Assembly: GCA_033980235.1 (NCBI GenBank)
Contig: CM067076.1
Location: forward strand, 29,674,968-29,738,967
DNA from: Diadema setosum
Taxonomy: Eukaryota; Echinodermata; Echinoidea; Diadematoida; Diadematidae
Length of the DNA: 64,000 nt
Direction of reading: 5' to 3'
Shown here: positions 11,901-20,803 of the stretch, piece after piece
Numbering within the stretch: the first letter of the stretch is position 1
How the letters are laid out: the number at the start of each line of letters is the position of its first letter
Made by a program: the position numbers and the translations under genes
The notes under the pieces: generated by a model
Databases searched by the model: none
The model's input: the letters and a program-made list of their open reading frames with translations, nothing else
Told to the model about the DNA's origin: nothing

Positions 11901-14900
11901 TTTTTTACATTTTAGGTATAACTGGAAATCAGGCAATGCTATGGTGAGGAAAATGAGCATAGTTCTCCAGGCATCTTTGTTATCACTGTTGTCATCATTT
12001 TGTGTTTTGGTTTGCTCACCACATCTTAAGTGGAATGACTTTGTCTCCCAATCATCAGCTAATGTTTTGTGATGTATGCTTGCAAACATAATATTGATTG
12101 ATTTACAAGTAATTGCCTTTTTTATATGGCATTGCGATACTCGTAGTGATTAGTGTTCGTTAAATATCTATTGTTATTAGTTTTATTGTGTATGTTCTGT
12201 ATTCAGCAGTTACAACTGCACTGTTTACACGATTTACCCTCTCATCCCTGCGTCTTCAGATTGGAGATCTTCCGGATGCCGATGTCAAACCTCCAGAGAA
12301 TGTTCTCTTTGTCTGCAAGTTGAACCCCATCACCACCTCGGAGGATCTGGAAATCATTTTCTCCCGATTTGGGAAAATCTCGAGGTAAGCTGGGAATCTG
12401 AGGTAGAATCCTAATGGAAAGAATAAGTGCAGTGTGATGTATGTACTGACTCAACCTATGTTAAGATTTTTTTTGGTGTGTGTAAATGTTGTCAAACAAT
12501 GCCAGAGGTTTTCTCATCAAATCTGTGTATTACAGCAAGAATGCCCACATCATAAAATTTTCACATTTTTGACATTTTCATCTTCTTGAAAACTAGTGGC
12601 CGAACTTGCTCCAAACTGGGCAGGAATCATCTATGAGGGAGGGGATTATAGTTTGTACAAATGGTGGTGATGCTGCTGGGGGTGCTGGGTTGGGCCCAAA
12701 TATCCCAGACTTCGGAGGGTATTACAGGTATCTAAGGGGATGTAATCCCTGAATGTAATCCTGGAATCTTAAGATTTTTTTTTTTTTTTTTTCAATAATA
12801 GTTGCCTCAGGTGGAGCTCCATGAAGGTGGATTTCCATGAAGGCACGGTGCGCTGCTCTGGTGATCAGGAGACCTGTGTATCTCTTATATTGAATTAACC
12901 CACTCTCCTTTATGGCAATATTCCAGTAGACAGATAATCCTACTGTATGTTTGGCATGATATACATCATCATGGTGAGGTTGGAGGGGGGAAAAACACAT
13001 TAGATTCAGTTGACAAAGCTGCTTTAACATATCCTAGTTACTGTAAGACAAAAAAAAAATGTTTGCATGCATGAAACTTTCAGGAATTTCATGAGGGGCA
13101 AAGGTTTGCGAAAGTAAAGTACATGTCAAAGGTTTTCGTCAGCACAATGTATTGAATTGCTGTGGCTATTCACAAAAGTTTCATGCCGTGTTAAAAGCCG
13201 ACGGCTCCAATTTACAAAGTATCATGCCATTAATGTTTCTGATCTTACAGTAATCAGGCTATAATCTGCTTGGGAGGATTCCTTTTCATTCTTTCTGTAC
13301 GAGTGAGAAGCAGCAACAAAATGATATGACTGAATACAACTTCTTGCCCTCTATGTTTCGCTCCAGTTGTGATGTCATCAAGGATCAGGTGACCGGGGAT
13401 TCTCTGTGCTATGCCTTTGTGGAGTTTGAGAGGGTGAGTCAATGGATATGGGTGTGAAGGGGGGAGGCCCAGGGTTAATCAATCTTAATTTGTGCATGCT
13501 CATCGGCAGTGGCAGATCCAGGGGGCGCCGGGTGCGCGCCCCCTTTATTTTTTGTCAAAACAGAAGAAATAAAAAGAAAAAATGCGGGGGGCGTGTGCAC
13601 CCCCCATTAATTTTGTAAAGGCGCCTCCCCTTACAGAATTCCTGGATCTGTGTCAAACATTAAGTCGAGATACAATGTACATGATATTTTGCTTCTGCTG
13701 TGTGTGTACTTACATAGAGGTCAGTGACTAAGCTGTACAAAATTTGTTAGGGGAATTCCCAAATACATGGAAGTCGGGCTAGCCATCCCATTGCATGGTA
13801 TCCCCAAGCTTCTGGGTCTTTAAGTAGGCTGTCCCAACACTACTGGTTTGTTAAAAGTCTTTTCCCATACCCTGTCAGCTGCTCTTGATGCACCCATGCC
13901 TGAGAGCCTTTGCATCATGCATGTATACAATACATTATGTAATGGATTAGGTAATATCATTTTTTTTCTGGGGCTTTGCCAAGTAAAGATGTTGGGAATG
14001 ATAGACATAGTGATAATAATCATGAGAAAGTAGTAATAATAATGATGATACTGATAATGATAATGATATTGATGATAAAGCACTGCTGCACACTAACCCA
14101 TATTTCCTACTGGTCTGAGTCTTAAAGTTGGTCCTGAAGTTGTTTCTTTCCTTCTGTTGATCTAATTTTGAAGGAGGAGGACTGTGAGGAGGCCTACTTC
14201 AAGATGGACAACGTCCTCATCGATGACCGCCGCATCCATGTCGATTTCAGCCAGTCTGTGGCCAAGCTGAAAATGAACTCCAGAGGTATGGATCTTGTGA
14301 ATATGTTTCATAGAAGAGTTGACGTATTTGGCAAGCAAAGCAAACAATCCAAAAACAACATTTTACATTTAGCCAATTTTATTTCACATTTGTAGATTAG
14401 CACACAAGGATGTCTGATGTCATATTGTTTCCAGTCTAACTTCTGTTCTGATGTTCTCATTTTGGTTTACAAACCACAAACTTATGCTTTGTTAACATCT
14501 ATCCTTTTTCAAGTTTATGTCCGAATTCACTTTGCTCTCTTGAGAATGGCTCCATTACTATTAACGGCTAAACAGTACAGGTATATCTTCAAATTAACAG
14601 AGTTGGTATTAGGCTCTTTCAAAAAGATATCTGTTTTGAGAATTTTTCTGTCATTATATCAGCATAAGTTTACCTGTATTGGGTATTTGTGTGTCAGATC
14701 TATTTCTTTGTAGATTTTAGTAATGACAGCAGCCCAGAATGCCAGATGACGTTGATAAGAAATCTTTCATTTACCACAAATATACAACAGTAAGTGGTGT
14801 TTAATCTACTGATACATATCTACCCATTCATCAGGAGACCTAGAGGAATAATTTTGATTTTCAATATTTCTTGTCTTCTCTAGGTACACTCATACAGCAG

Positions 14901-17900
14901 AATGCTGAACAGCGCCCTCAATATGCCATCAAAGACAGGAGAAGCAAGGACTCGTATCCTTTTTACCAACAATGCCAGCCTGCAGACACTGTGAAACATG
15001 TCACTTATAATTATCATTCTCCCTCTTGGTACTAACTTATTACTGTGGATGTGTGGCCTGGTATAGAGAAAAACTAGCAACTGATTTGACAAATTGCCCT
15101 TCATCAAAATACAGTCGAACCTCTCGTATCCGGACAAGTCAGGACCGGGGCTCATCCAGATAAGGGATTTGGCCGGATACGGGAGACTCAATGCTTTATA
15201 CATGTACATATACACATGTACTGATGTAGCCCATTGTAGTACCACATGTAGTAATGTGTATACTGCAACCTTTTCATTGTTACATTTTGGGATGTTTGGG
15301 GATGTTAAAATGTCTGAGGGTAAGCAATATGGAAGGAAATTTGATGTAATGTATGTTAATCATGTTGGAAGTAATATGTAATTCATGTGTGTTTGTGTAG
15401 GAGTTCTCAAGGAGTTGGGAATCCCCCTTTCCTCCCGTAATTATAAAACAAAAAACAAAAAACAAAATCACGGCGAGATTGCGTCCGTATAATAGAGAGA
15501 TCCGGATAAAGGGAGGCCGGATAATAGAGGTTCAACTGTAGATCAATACTGATTATTCAGTGTTTGAGTTATAGCTGTGATAAAAAAGAAATCTTGGGTA
15601 TGCATACTTGGGTGGGATTCTTTTTTATCATAGTTGCACTCAAACATTGAATTATCAGCCTTAATTTGCATCAATGAAAGGCAATGTGTCAATCAGTTAC
15701 AGTAAAAACAACTCAATGCGGGATTCATTGACTTGGAAAATAAAACTCATCGCAGTGTACACACATTGTACATAAGTTAATCCGTACAGTGTGATGAACC
15801 AGTCAGAATGGTGGTAGACCTGCTATGTCTTCCTGACAATGCAGGAGGCCCCATGTACACTGCACCATTTAATCCTTTCTGTGCCACGGACTTTGGACAG
15901 TTTGTACAATGCTGTGATGTTTTCTGTACCAATGGGCACTCATAACACACACTGGGTTAAGTGTATCTTGTCATGTGGATCTGATTGCCTCAGTCTCTGA
16001 TTTGTGAATTATTGTTTGGCACACAAGTATCTGCTTGACGGCTGCTTGGAATCTCCCTATTTTTGATGTATAAATGGTGCGTTAGGAGGTTAGTGTGGAA
16101 TTTTAATGTTTTAAATGTGTTTTCAAGCAGTGATATTTTGTCACAATTTGATGAGTTGATGAGAATGATGTAAAGATTTGCTAATGGCAGAGTTTTAAAT
16201 TTGTTTAGGTTTCTCACTCATTAAATATTGATTTGATAATTTAAAGGGGATGGCTAGTAACTGATCAGTAGGAATCAGTGGGAATGCTGGGGGATGATTG
16301 TTCCAATCCTTGTGGGATTCATTTAAGAGTACATTATGTATCTATTGTGTGAAAATAGTTTGCTTCAGAATGGTCTGATATTCATGTAATGTGCAGTTTA
16401 ATGTTTCCAGGTTAGCATGCCTGTACAGTGACGGGGCATTACTCTGCACATTACTTAAATATGAGACCATTCTGAAGCAAATAATTTTCACACAACAATA
16501 ATGTACTCTTAAATGAATCCCTCAAGGATTGGAACAATCATCCCCCAGCATTCCCACTGATTCCCACTGATCAGTTACTAGCCATCCCCTTTAACTTCAC
16601 AGTATGTAGGCTAACAGGAGAGTCATCTAATTTGGATATGTGCTTGTCTAACATGTAAAAGTAATGAATTATGATATTCTATAACTTTCGTACTTGTTGA
16701 TTGTAATGAAACATTTGGCATTTCATGAATAAAGAAAAAAAATCTGTTTTCTTTTAGATGTAGGAAAGAAGAAAGTCATTTATGGACAGATATTCATGTT
16801 TTCAGCCATGTAACCAATTAGATGAAGAAAATTCTTCATTTGCAAATACCAAAAATTTATGGATGTTAATAGTACATACTTCATCATCATCATCATCATC
16901 ATCATTATCATCATCGTCATCATCGTCATCATTTTCATCATCATCATTATCGTGTCATCATCGTCATCATTATCATCACCATTATCATGTCATCATCAAC
17001 AACTAAATGCTGCTTTCAAGTGGTTCAGCTCTGTCCTAAACAGTTTCCTTGACCATCCTGTCACTGCAACCAACAGCAAGAAGTATGATTTGGTGCTCGA
17101 TGACGGCGGAGATTTCGATGCAGCGAGAGCAAAGACGTCATCCCGTCGAGGGAAGGGCGGAAGACGGGAGCCGAGCTCGGAAGATACAGATGACAGCGAT
17201 GATGAACGACCGAGGAGAAAGTCCGACAAGGTTTGACTCAAAAAGATTTTTGACCTTTGACAGCTTCATCAGTGATTATTCTGGGATACAAATTTTGGTG
17301 CAGGCGTACATCATGCAATGGTGTTGAGATAACACTCATTTAGAAGGTAGTGTTCTGTGTTCAGTTTGGTTACTCTGAAATGACCTTGCTTGATCTAGCT
17401 TGACTAATAAATCCTTCAGATTCACTGTCCATCTCAAGTTGCATTATAAACTATCCTTTTGTGGTAGAAATCAAGCGCATCAAATCCTGTCTAAAATTGT
17501 TAATAAGAAAGTAAAATGATTGGTTACAGAATTTATTTACAGTGAGGATTGAATTAGCTTTTACCCTACAAAAGCCAGGATTTCCTGATCTATAGTTCTT
17601 TGTAAGTTTTGTCATGACACAAAATGGTTATTGAATTGTACATACTTTCAGTTTCAGCAGACTGTGGCAGGGAAAACTGCGCTCTAATATAGGTGATGTG
17701 ATTATCTTATAAGGGAATACAGAAGATTTCTTGCAACACTTGTACTTTTAGGGGATTTGGGGGATGAGTGATAATAGATGTGAAATATTGGTTTTATAAG
17801 GGATTTTTTATGCCTCCGCAACGAAGTGGCCGGAGGCATTATGTTTCCGGGTCGTCCGTCTGTCCGTCCATCCGTCCGTCCGTACGTCCGTCCCGTTTTG

Positions 17901-19970
17901 TTTTTGTCGATATCTCAAGAACCGTGTGGTGGTTTTACATCAAACTTGGTATGAGGGTATATCCTTGGGGGATAATACTTTGTGTGGATTTTAGGGTCAC
18001 AGGGTCAAAGGTCAAAGGTCACAGGTTATTTTGTGAAAAAAAAAAATTGAAATTTCATGTTTTTCTCCACATCTCGCAAATGGTTCAAGGTATCTTCATG
18101 GAACTTAGTATATATGCTTGTACCGATGGGCAGTGATTATCTAGGGAAGTTGGGGTCATGGGTCAAAGGTCAGGGGGGTCAAAGGTCAAGGTCAACTCCT
18201 CCAAATATCACTACTTTCCTTAAAATGCAATATGCCTGAAGGTTTTTGTTTTTGTTTTAACTTGATGTATGCATGTACTACCCAATATATATTCTGTGGG
18301 AAGTTTCTTACCCAAAGGTCAAAAGGTCAAAGGTCAAGTGAAAGTGCTGAATTGCACTTTTTCCTCCATATCTCAAAAGTAACTCAAGGTATCATCATGA
18401 AACTTACATATTTATGCATGTTCTACCTAATAGTGATTCTCTTTGGAACTGTGAGGTCAAAGGTCAAAGGCCAGGTTTAGATAATGCTATTTTCCCATTT
18501 GATACTGAAATTATACTTTTTCTCAATACCTTGAAAATTACTCAATGCATAAACTTATAAAGGGGTCAAAAGTCAAGTAAAAATCATCAGTTCCCCAAAT
18601 ACCTGCACTCTGACATTTTAATCATTCATCCAATTGAACCTAGTTCTAGGAAAGTGAACATTCAGCACATTTGTGGCAAACCTGTCATTTTAATATTTTG
18701 CCAATTGTGTGAAACTGTCATCACACATTGTCAAGACATTGTACTATATACCTATTAGGAGAACCATGCATTATGGCGGAGGCATATCAGTCGCCGTAGC
18801 GATATATGTAGTTTTTTTCTGCTTCCCCTATCAGAAGTATTTGATTCAATTGTGAGGAATTTTTTTTGTGAACACATTTTGGTGAAATAAGAGAGAATTT
18901 ATCCATACACTGCGATGAAAATACCTTTTTTTTTAAGGTGTTTTTTATTTTTTGCAAAAGAATTCAGAATTTGTTTGAACACTACTGTGAAAGATTCTGA
19001 TTTGACAGAGGATGGATTGTAAGTTGTTCTGTGAACAAAAAGAAAGTGAACTTGAAAGTGAAAGAAAACTTGGAATCAAATGTTCTCAAAAGAGATCTGA
19101 CTTGTCAATCACTGTTGTATAATGCCAGCAATACAATAGAACATGGTATGAAACAGGTCACTTGAATAAATTATTTTATTTCAACAATCATTAATATGCA
19201 TCTTCACTGTGTCTCTTGTATAGGAGACTTCTGTAAGAACAAATTCATTGAGACTGGCAGTTTTCTTTCTATATATATATTGAAATTTTGTTTTAGGTGA
19301 ACAAAAAAGTATAAAGGTACATAGATGATGATTGGAACCTGCATTTTTACTTCATTGTAACAAGATTTACGTTTTGACCTTGTTTGTTCTAACGGGATAC
19401 ACTATATTGCTTTCTCAGACCAAGACAAAAAAGAAGAGGAGAGACAGCTCGACTGACGAGTCCTCAGATGATGGCAACAGACGCGCCAGGAAACAGAAGA
19501 AGAGAAAGATGGAGAAGAGTGGGGACAGCTCGGACTCATCTTCATCTGAGGATGAGGCAAGGCATGCCAGAAAAGACAGAATGTACAAGGAGCAGCGACG
19601 AGATGGACGGCGAGATGGACAGCGAGCGGAGGAGCGGAGAAGGGATGATAGAGGGAGGGAGACGTACAAAGAGGAAGGGAAAACGAGGAGAGATGAAGAT
19701 AGAACAGATAGAGATAAAAACAGAGATAGAGAAAGAGATAGAGAAAGAGATAGAGAAAGAGATAGAGAAAGAGATAGAGATAGGGATAGAGGGAGAGATA
19801 GAGAAAGAGATAGAGATAGAGATAGAGATAGAGAGAGAGATAGGGAGAGAGATAGATACAGGGAGAGATCCCCAGACAGAGAAGACAGACGTCGGGACAG
19901 AGAACGTGAGAGACGAAGAGATGATGATAGGGATAGACACCGGGAAAGAGAGAGAGACAGAAGAAGGTGA
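2930..19970 (+). CDS. PPIL4: Peptidyl-prolyl cis-trans isomerase-like 4 (13 coding exons, 585 aa)
   Basis: PPIL4 couples a cyclophilin-like domain to an RNA-recognition motif and is a nuclear, splicing-associated protein in other animals. Coding exons: 2930-2999, 3890-3957, 4644-4708, 5223-5340, 6703-6845, 10148-10244, 10835-10951, 12260-12384, 13367-13433, 14174-14285, 14884-14953, 17077-17230, 19419-19970. They sum to 1758 nt with matching phase at every junction. Residues 1 to about 165 are the cyclophilin-like domain ([25 protein letters not shown]). An acidic K/E-rich linker follows (about 185-225), then an RRM at about 240-320 with RNP2-like LFVCKL and RNP1-like LCYAFVEF. A long basic/acidic R-D-E-rich tail fills 403-585. 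The start is the ATG that gives MAVLLETT, matching the family N-terminus. At 585 aa it is longer than the human protein (about 492 aa, from memory), mainly because of the repeat-coded tail. The position equivalent to catalytic Arg55 of cyclophilin A is Ser (FHS). Confidence 0.97.
3165..3336. mobile_element. Foldback element with GGGGCCC-TTGCAT ends
   Basis: The left arm GGGGCCCATTGCATAAAGTT pairs with the right arm ending ATGCAACGGGCCCC. A second inner pair (AACTTTGCCATCCAATGGTA and its complement) gives an almost complete hairpin of about 172 bp inside PPIL4 intron 1. Elements with similar ends occur at 26765-26958 and 60328-60475. Confidence 0.8.
3890..3957 (+). CDS. PPIL4: PPIL4 coding exon 2
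   Basis: Sits between AG at 3888-3889 and donor GTTTGT at 3958. It encodes [16 protein letters not shown] then CLFHSVQ, matching the LNFLKLCK block of PPIL4. FHS replaces the FHR of active cyclophilins. Its reading frame is too short to show as an independent ORF. Confidence 0.95.
4644..4708 (+). CDS. PPIL4: PPIL4 coding exon 3
   Basis: Encodes [17 protein letters not shown] then KSVFG, the most conserved cyclophilin loop of the family. The acceptor CAG ends at 4643 and the donor is GTGAGT at 4709, leaving phase 2. Confidence 0.97.
5223..5340 (+). CDS. PPIL4: PPIL4 coding exon 4
   Basis: Encodes [17 protein letters not shown] then [12 protein letters not shown] and HGSQ. The SMVNNG block is the core strand/loop equivalent to the LSMAN region of cyclophilins. 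Acceptor GCCAG; donor GTAAAC at 5341; phase 0 at the end. Confidence 0.97.
5956..6411. mobile_element. TTAA-flanked inverted-repeat element, family 1 copy 2
   Basis: Starts TTAAAGGAGACCTCCAGATG and ends TCTGGAATGCCCCTTTCAA. It is the same family as 2079-2545, with the same internal order (AAGGATGATGACATGGCAG, AAGGAAGCAGAAC, GGCATGCATGA). It is inserted in PPIL4 intron 4, directly beside another element at 6417. Confidence 0.75.
6417..6623. mobile_element. MITE-like element with perfect 21-bp TACTGTATACGCC termini
   Basis: TACTGTATACGCCGTTATTT at the left is mirrored exactly by AAATAACGGCGTATACAGTA at the right. The interior is studded with GCGAAA/TTCGC motifs. Degenerate relatives with TACTGTA ends lie at 13038-13253, 44591-44838 and 45564-45734. 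It ends 79 bases before PPIL4 exon 5. Confidence 0.8.
6703..6845 (+). CDS. PPIL4: PPIL4 coding exon 5
   Basis: Encodes [20 protein letters not shown], then [16 protein letters not shown] and PYQDI. It keeps the His of the DGxHxVFG motif, while the Trp121 position of cyclophilin A is not Trp. Donor GTGAGT at 6846, phase 2. Confidence 0.97.
6868..7485. repeat. Degenerate foldback repeat in PPIL4 intron 5
   Basis: The left part (GTGGAATTCCGGGCCTG, AGTAAAATCTTACAA) is mirrored at the right (TTGTAAGATTTTACTT, GGTCTGGTATTCCTC). A related sequence (ATGACATCATNAGC and neighbouring blocks) recurs near 27060-27350. Arms are imperfect, consistent with an old insertion. Confidence 0.6.
8444..8575. repeat. 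Duplicated module, copy 1
   Basis: Shares CACCACTG, GTACTAATACTA, GGCGACTCGCCTGTTTATA, GAATTCAGCCCCACCGTG, TTCATCGGTAGATAAGCACG and TTCCACAGTAT with 8751-8886, in the same order and orientation. Confidence 0.8.
8656..8680. repeat. Short interstitial telomere-like repeat
   Basis: CCTAACCCTAAACCCTAACC followed by CTAGG: about three units of the CCCTAA/TTAGGG type with one extra base. It lies between the two duplicated modules. Too short to imply a former chromosome end. Confidence 0.7.
8751..8886. repeat. Duplicated module, copy 2
   Basis: Second copy of the module at 8444-8575, about 307 bases downstream, with a small GGCCTAGGCCTA insertion between shared blocks. Confidence 0.8.
9105..9260. 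repeat. Palindromic ACT/AGT trinucleotide repeat
   Basis: Runs of TACTACTACT alternate with AGTAGTAGT and GGTACTAGTACTACTACTGG blocks, so both strands carry the same trinucleotides and can fold into hairpins. Confidence 0.85.
10148..10244 (+). CDS. PPIL4: PPIL4 coding exon 6
   Basis: Encodes [20 protein letters not shown] then [12 protein letters not shown], the conserved segment leaving the cyclophilin fold. The acceptor TAG ends at 10147 and the donor is GTATGG at 10245. It follows the longest intron of the gene (about 3.3 kb). Confidence 0.97.
10835..10951 (+). CDS. PPIL4: PPIL4 coding exon 7
   Basis: Encodes [20 protein letters not shown] and onward to QILEM, a charged, probably coiled-coil linker matching the RIGADE segment of the family. 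A near-duplicate AG two bases downstream would break the frame, so AG at 10833-10834 is chosen. Confidence 0.95.
10987..11409. mobile_element. TTAA-flanked inverted-repeat element, family 2 copy 1
   Basis: Begins TTAAAGGCGCATAGTCCCGG and ends GGTACCATGTGCCTTTAA, approximate inverted repeats. A copy in opposite orientation lies at 54064-54497 in UST intron 2, sharing AGAGGGCGCTGTTG, AACTTGCGCCAT and TGCGTACGCATTTGACTAAA-type blocks. No transposase is encoded; the ORFs over it are incidental. Confidence 0.85.
11858..11906. repeat. TA microsatellite followed by poly-T
   Basis: A run of TA dinucleotides (about 11858-11882) merges into more than 20 consecutive T in PPIL4 intron 7. Confidence 0.95.
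12260..12384 (+). CDS. PPIL4: PPIL4 coding exon 8
   Basis: Encodes [20 protein letters not shown] then [20 protein letters not shown]. This is the start of the RRM, with RNP2-like LFVCKL. Acceptor TTCAG; donor GTAAGC at 12385; phase 2. Confidence 0.97.
13038..13253. mobile_element. MITE-like element with TTACTGTAAGA termini
   Basis: TTACTGTAAGAC at the left pairs with ATCTTACAGTAA at the right. The interior has GCATGAAACTTT and its inverted form AAAGTTTCATGC. It ends about 110 bases before PPIL4 exon 9 and is a relative of 6417-6623. Confidence 0.65.
13367..13433 (+). CDS. PPIL4: PPIL4 coding exon 9
   Basis: Encodes [20 protein letters not shown] then FER, carrying RNP1-like LCYAFVEF of the RRM. 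Acceptor CCAG; donor GTGAGT at 13434; phase 0. Confidence 0.97.
13507..13655. mobile_element. Short GGCAGATCCAGG inverted-repeat element, copy 1
   Basis: CAGTGGCAGATCCAGGGGGC at the left is mirrored by AATTCCTGGATCTGTG at the right. The interior has GAAATAAAAAGAAAAAAT and CACCCCCC blocks. A second copy is at 48910-49056 in UST intron 2. Confidence 0.8.
14174..14285 (+). CDS. PPIL4: PPIL4 coding exon 10
   Basis: Encodes [20 protein letters not shown] then [14 protein letters not shown], the end of the RRM. The last four codons (NSR plus one base) diverge from the family's K-W-K-G-K-G stretch. The donor is GTATGG at 14286. Confidence 0.95.
14884..14953 (+). CDS. PPIL4: PPIL4 coding exon 11
   Basis: A 70-base exon encoding [20 protein letters not shown] then KD. 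It aligns with the EKEQDKPPNLVLKDK segment of the human protein and is phase-consistent on both sides. The donor is GTATCCTTTTT, a U12-type 5' splice site. Confidence 0.88.
15110..15540. mobile_element. Tigger/pogo-like non-autonomous DNA element
   Basis: TA-CAGTCGAACCTCTCGTATCCGG at the left and CCGGATAATAGAGGTTCAACTG-TA at the right form terminal inverted repeats with a TA target duplication. CAGTNGAACCTCTNNTATCCG is the recognised end sequence of the Tigger/pogo (Tc1-mariner) group. The interior has no transposase. Confidence 0.82.
15548..15660. repeat. Short foldback hairpin
   Basis: ATTCAGTGTTTGAGTTATAG and TGATAAAAAAGAAATC on the left pair with GATTCTTTTTTATCATAG and CACTCAAACATTGAATTATC on the right. 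It forms one roughly 110-bp hairpin next to the Tigger-like element. Confidence 0.8.
16241..16594. mobile_element. Long palindromic TTAA element, family 3 copy 1
   Basis: TTAAAGGGGATGGCTAGTAA at the left and TTACTAGCCATCCCCTTTAA at the right are the tips of arms about 170 bp long that pair nearly throughout (for example TGCTGGGGGATGATTGTTCC and its complement). Another copy lies at 41485-41856. Confidence 0.92.
16880..17004. repeat. TCA/TCG trinucleotide microsatellite
   Basis: Imperfect TCATCATCATCG array in intron 11, ending about 70 bases before PPIL4 exon 12 and about 40 bases before the presumed U12 branch point. Confidence 0.95.
17077..17230 (+). CDS. PPIL4: PPIL4 coding exon 12
   Basis: Encodes [20 protein letters not shown], then a basic/acidic stretch ending [15 protein letters not shown] matches the conserved KYDLILDE of vertebrate PPIL4. 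The donor GTTTGA at 17231 is weak but preserves phase 0 into exon 13. Confidence 0.93.
17812..18810. mobile_element. Dispersed repeat with GCCTCCG ends and AGGTCA arrays
   Basis: Starts ATGCCTCCGCAACGAAGTGG and ends near ATTATGGCGGAGGCATA, which are inverted. Inside are a (CCGTCCGT)n stretch and four clusters of GGTCAAAGGTCAAAGGTCA (about 17995-18025, 18160-18200, 18315-18340, 18450-18480). Each cluster is followed by a related ACTTTTTCTCCATATCTC block, so the interior is itself an internal tandem repeat. It is in PPIL4 intron 12. Confidence 0.75.
19419..19970 (+). CDS. PPIL4: PPIL4 coding exon 13 (R/D/E-repeat tail)
   Basis: The acceptor CTCAG ends at 19418. The exon starts [18 protein letters not shown] and passes into a long stretch of RDRERDRE dipeptides coded by a GAGATA-type hexamer repeat (about 19700-19860). 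It ends RERERDRRR with TGA at 19968-19970. Vertebrate PPIL4 also ends in a basic, charged tail, so the tail is expected. Its length here is set by the microsatellite and may vary between individuals. A GTGATA donor-like sequence overlaps the stop, so a further exon cannot be fully excluded. Confidence 0.92.
   Translation, partial: TKTKKKRRDSSTDESSDDGNRRARKQKKRKMEKSGDSSDSSSSEDEARHARKDRMYKEQRRDGRRDGQRAEERRRDDRGRETYKEEGKTRRDEDRTDRDKNRDRERDRERDRERDRERDRDRDRGRDRERDRDRDRDRERDRERDRYRERSPDREDRRRDRERERRRDDDRDRHRERERDRRR
19695..19865. repeat. GAGATA-type hexamer repeat within PPIL4 exon 13
   Basis: Imperfect AGAGATAGAGAAAGAGATAG hexamer array, all purine plus T on the + strand. In frame it codes the RDRERDRE tail. 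Because the unit is a multiple of three with no stops in most frames, long spurious ORFs appear in several other frames over it. Confidence 0.95.
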
Positions 19971-20722
19971 TATAGATGAACCAAGTTGTGTTGGTGATGG
20001 TATTACAAGAGAGCGAGATAGCGATAGAAGCAGGGTGACGGAGATAAACCATGACGAATTGGTGATCATATCATTGAGTGAAGACCTGCTTGGGGCTGGT
20101 AGCAAGAAAGACGGACCAAGTCCTAGCGAAGGGGACCAAACATTCTACTTATGCCAGAGGAGGAAGGTAGCATGAAGATGTACCCTTTGGAGACAAGAAA
20201 GGGAATAAGAGAGAAAGTGAGACTCTGAGGGTGAGAGAATGAGGAGGTATAAAGGGATTAAAAGGATGAGTAGGATTACTAGAAGAAGGTAATAGGGTGC
20301 ACTAAATCATGTACAAGTTTCAGAGTGTAAGAATGTTTTGAAAGCTGAAACTTTTCCATTTGTCATAAAGCATAACAGATTTTCAACATATTTTCATATT
20401 GCTAGCAAAATAAAAGAGCACTTGCCTTGCCTCTTTCAGAAAGCAGGGGGAATAATATTGCCCTTAACATATGTCAGTGACAAGTCGAAGGAAGGCATAT
20501 TTTTCGTAATGAAATTTTGCGAAATTTTCTTCAGATTTTTATATCATTGTCCTGCAGTGATGTCACAAACTCTAGTAGTCTTCTCATCCAGCTATGGCGT
20601 CACTGGAAATTAAAAATTTATAACCTTTGATCAGATTGTCCATTTTTTCTCAAACTTCACTGATGTGTTACTAAGTGATATTGCTGCATTCAATCAAACC
20701 ATGTATATATTTTGGTGAACTT

Positions 20723-20803
20723 GCCCAATTCTCATCCCCACCAATACACTGTACCATCCCTTTAAAAGCGATGGTACAGTATTGGTGGAGATGAGAATGG
20801 GGC
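20723..20803. repeat. Perfect-looking 80-bp hairpin at an element junction
   Basis: GCCCAATTCTCATCCCCACC and ACTGTACCATCCC pair with GATGGTACAGT and GGTGGAGATGAGAATGGGGC around a short TTTAAAA loop. It marks where two TTAA-type elements abut end to end. Confidence 0.85.

Larger units (their letters stand above)
14954..17076 (+). other. PPIL4: PPIL4 intron 11, predicted U12-type (minor spliceosome) intron
   Basis: The 5' splice site reads GTATCCTTTTT, matching the U12 consensus RTATCCTTT. Just upstream of the acceptor, TTCCTTGAC at 17045-17053 matches the U12 branch-point consensus TTCCTTRAC. The presumed branch A (17052) lies about 24 nt from the CAG acceptor, slightly far but within the range described. 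The other 11 introns of this gene have ordinary GTRAG-like donors. The intron also holds a Tigger/pogo-like element, a foldback element and a TCA microsatellite. Confidence 0.88.

Noticed and set aside
16782..17327. ORFs running from the TCA repeat into PPIL4 exon 12
   Set aside because: They read poly-Ser or poly-Ile from the microsatellite. The real exon begins at 17077 after the CAG acceptor.
19402..20175. Four ORFs of 187-235 codons in other frames across PPIL4 exon 13
   Set aside because: They arise because the hexamer repeat contains no stops in most frames. They encode SLSLSLYLYL or EIEKEIEK simple sequence and lack domains.
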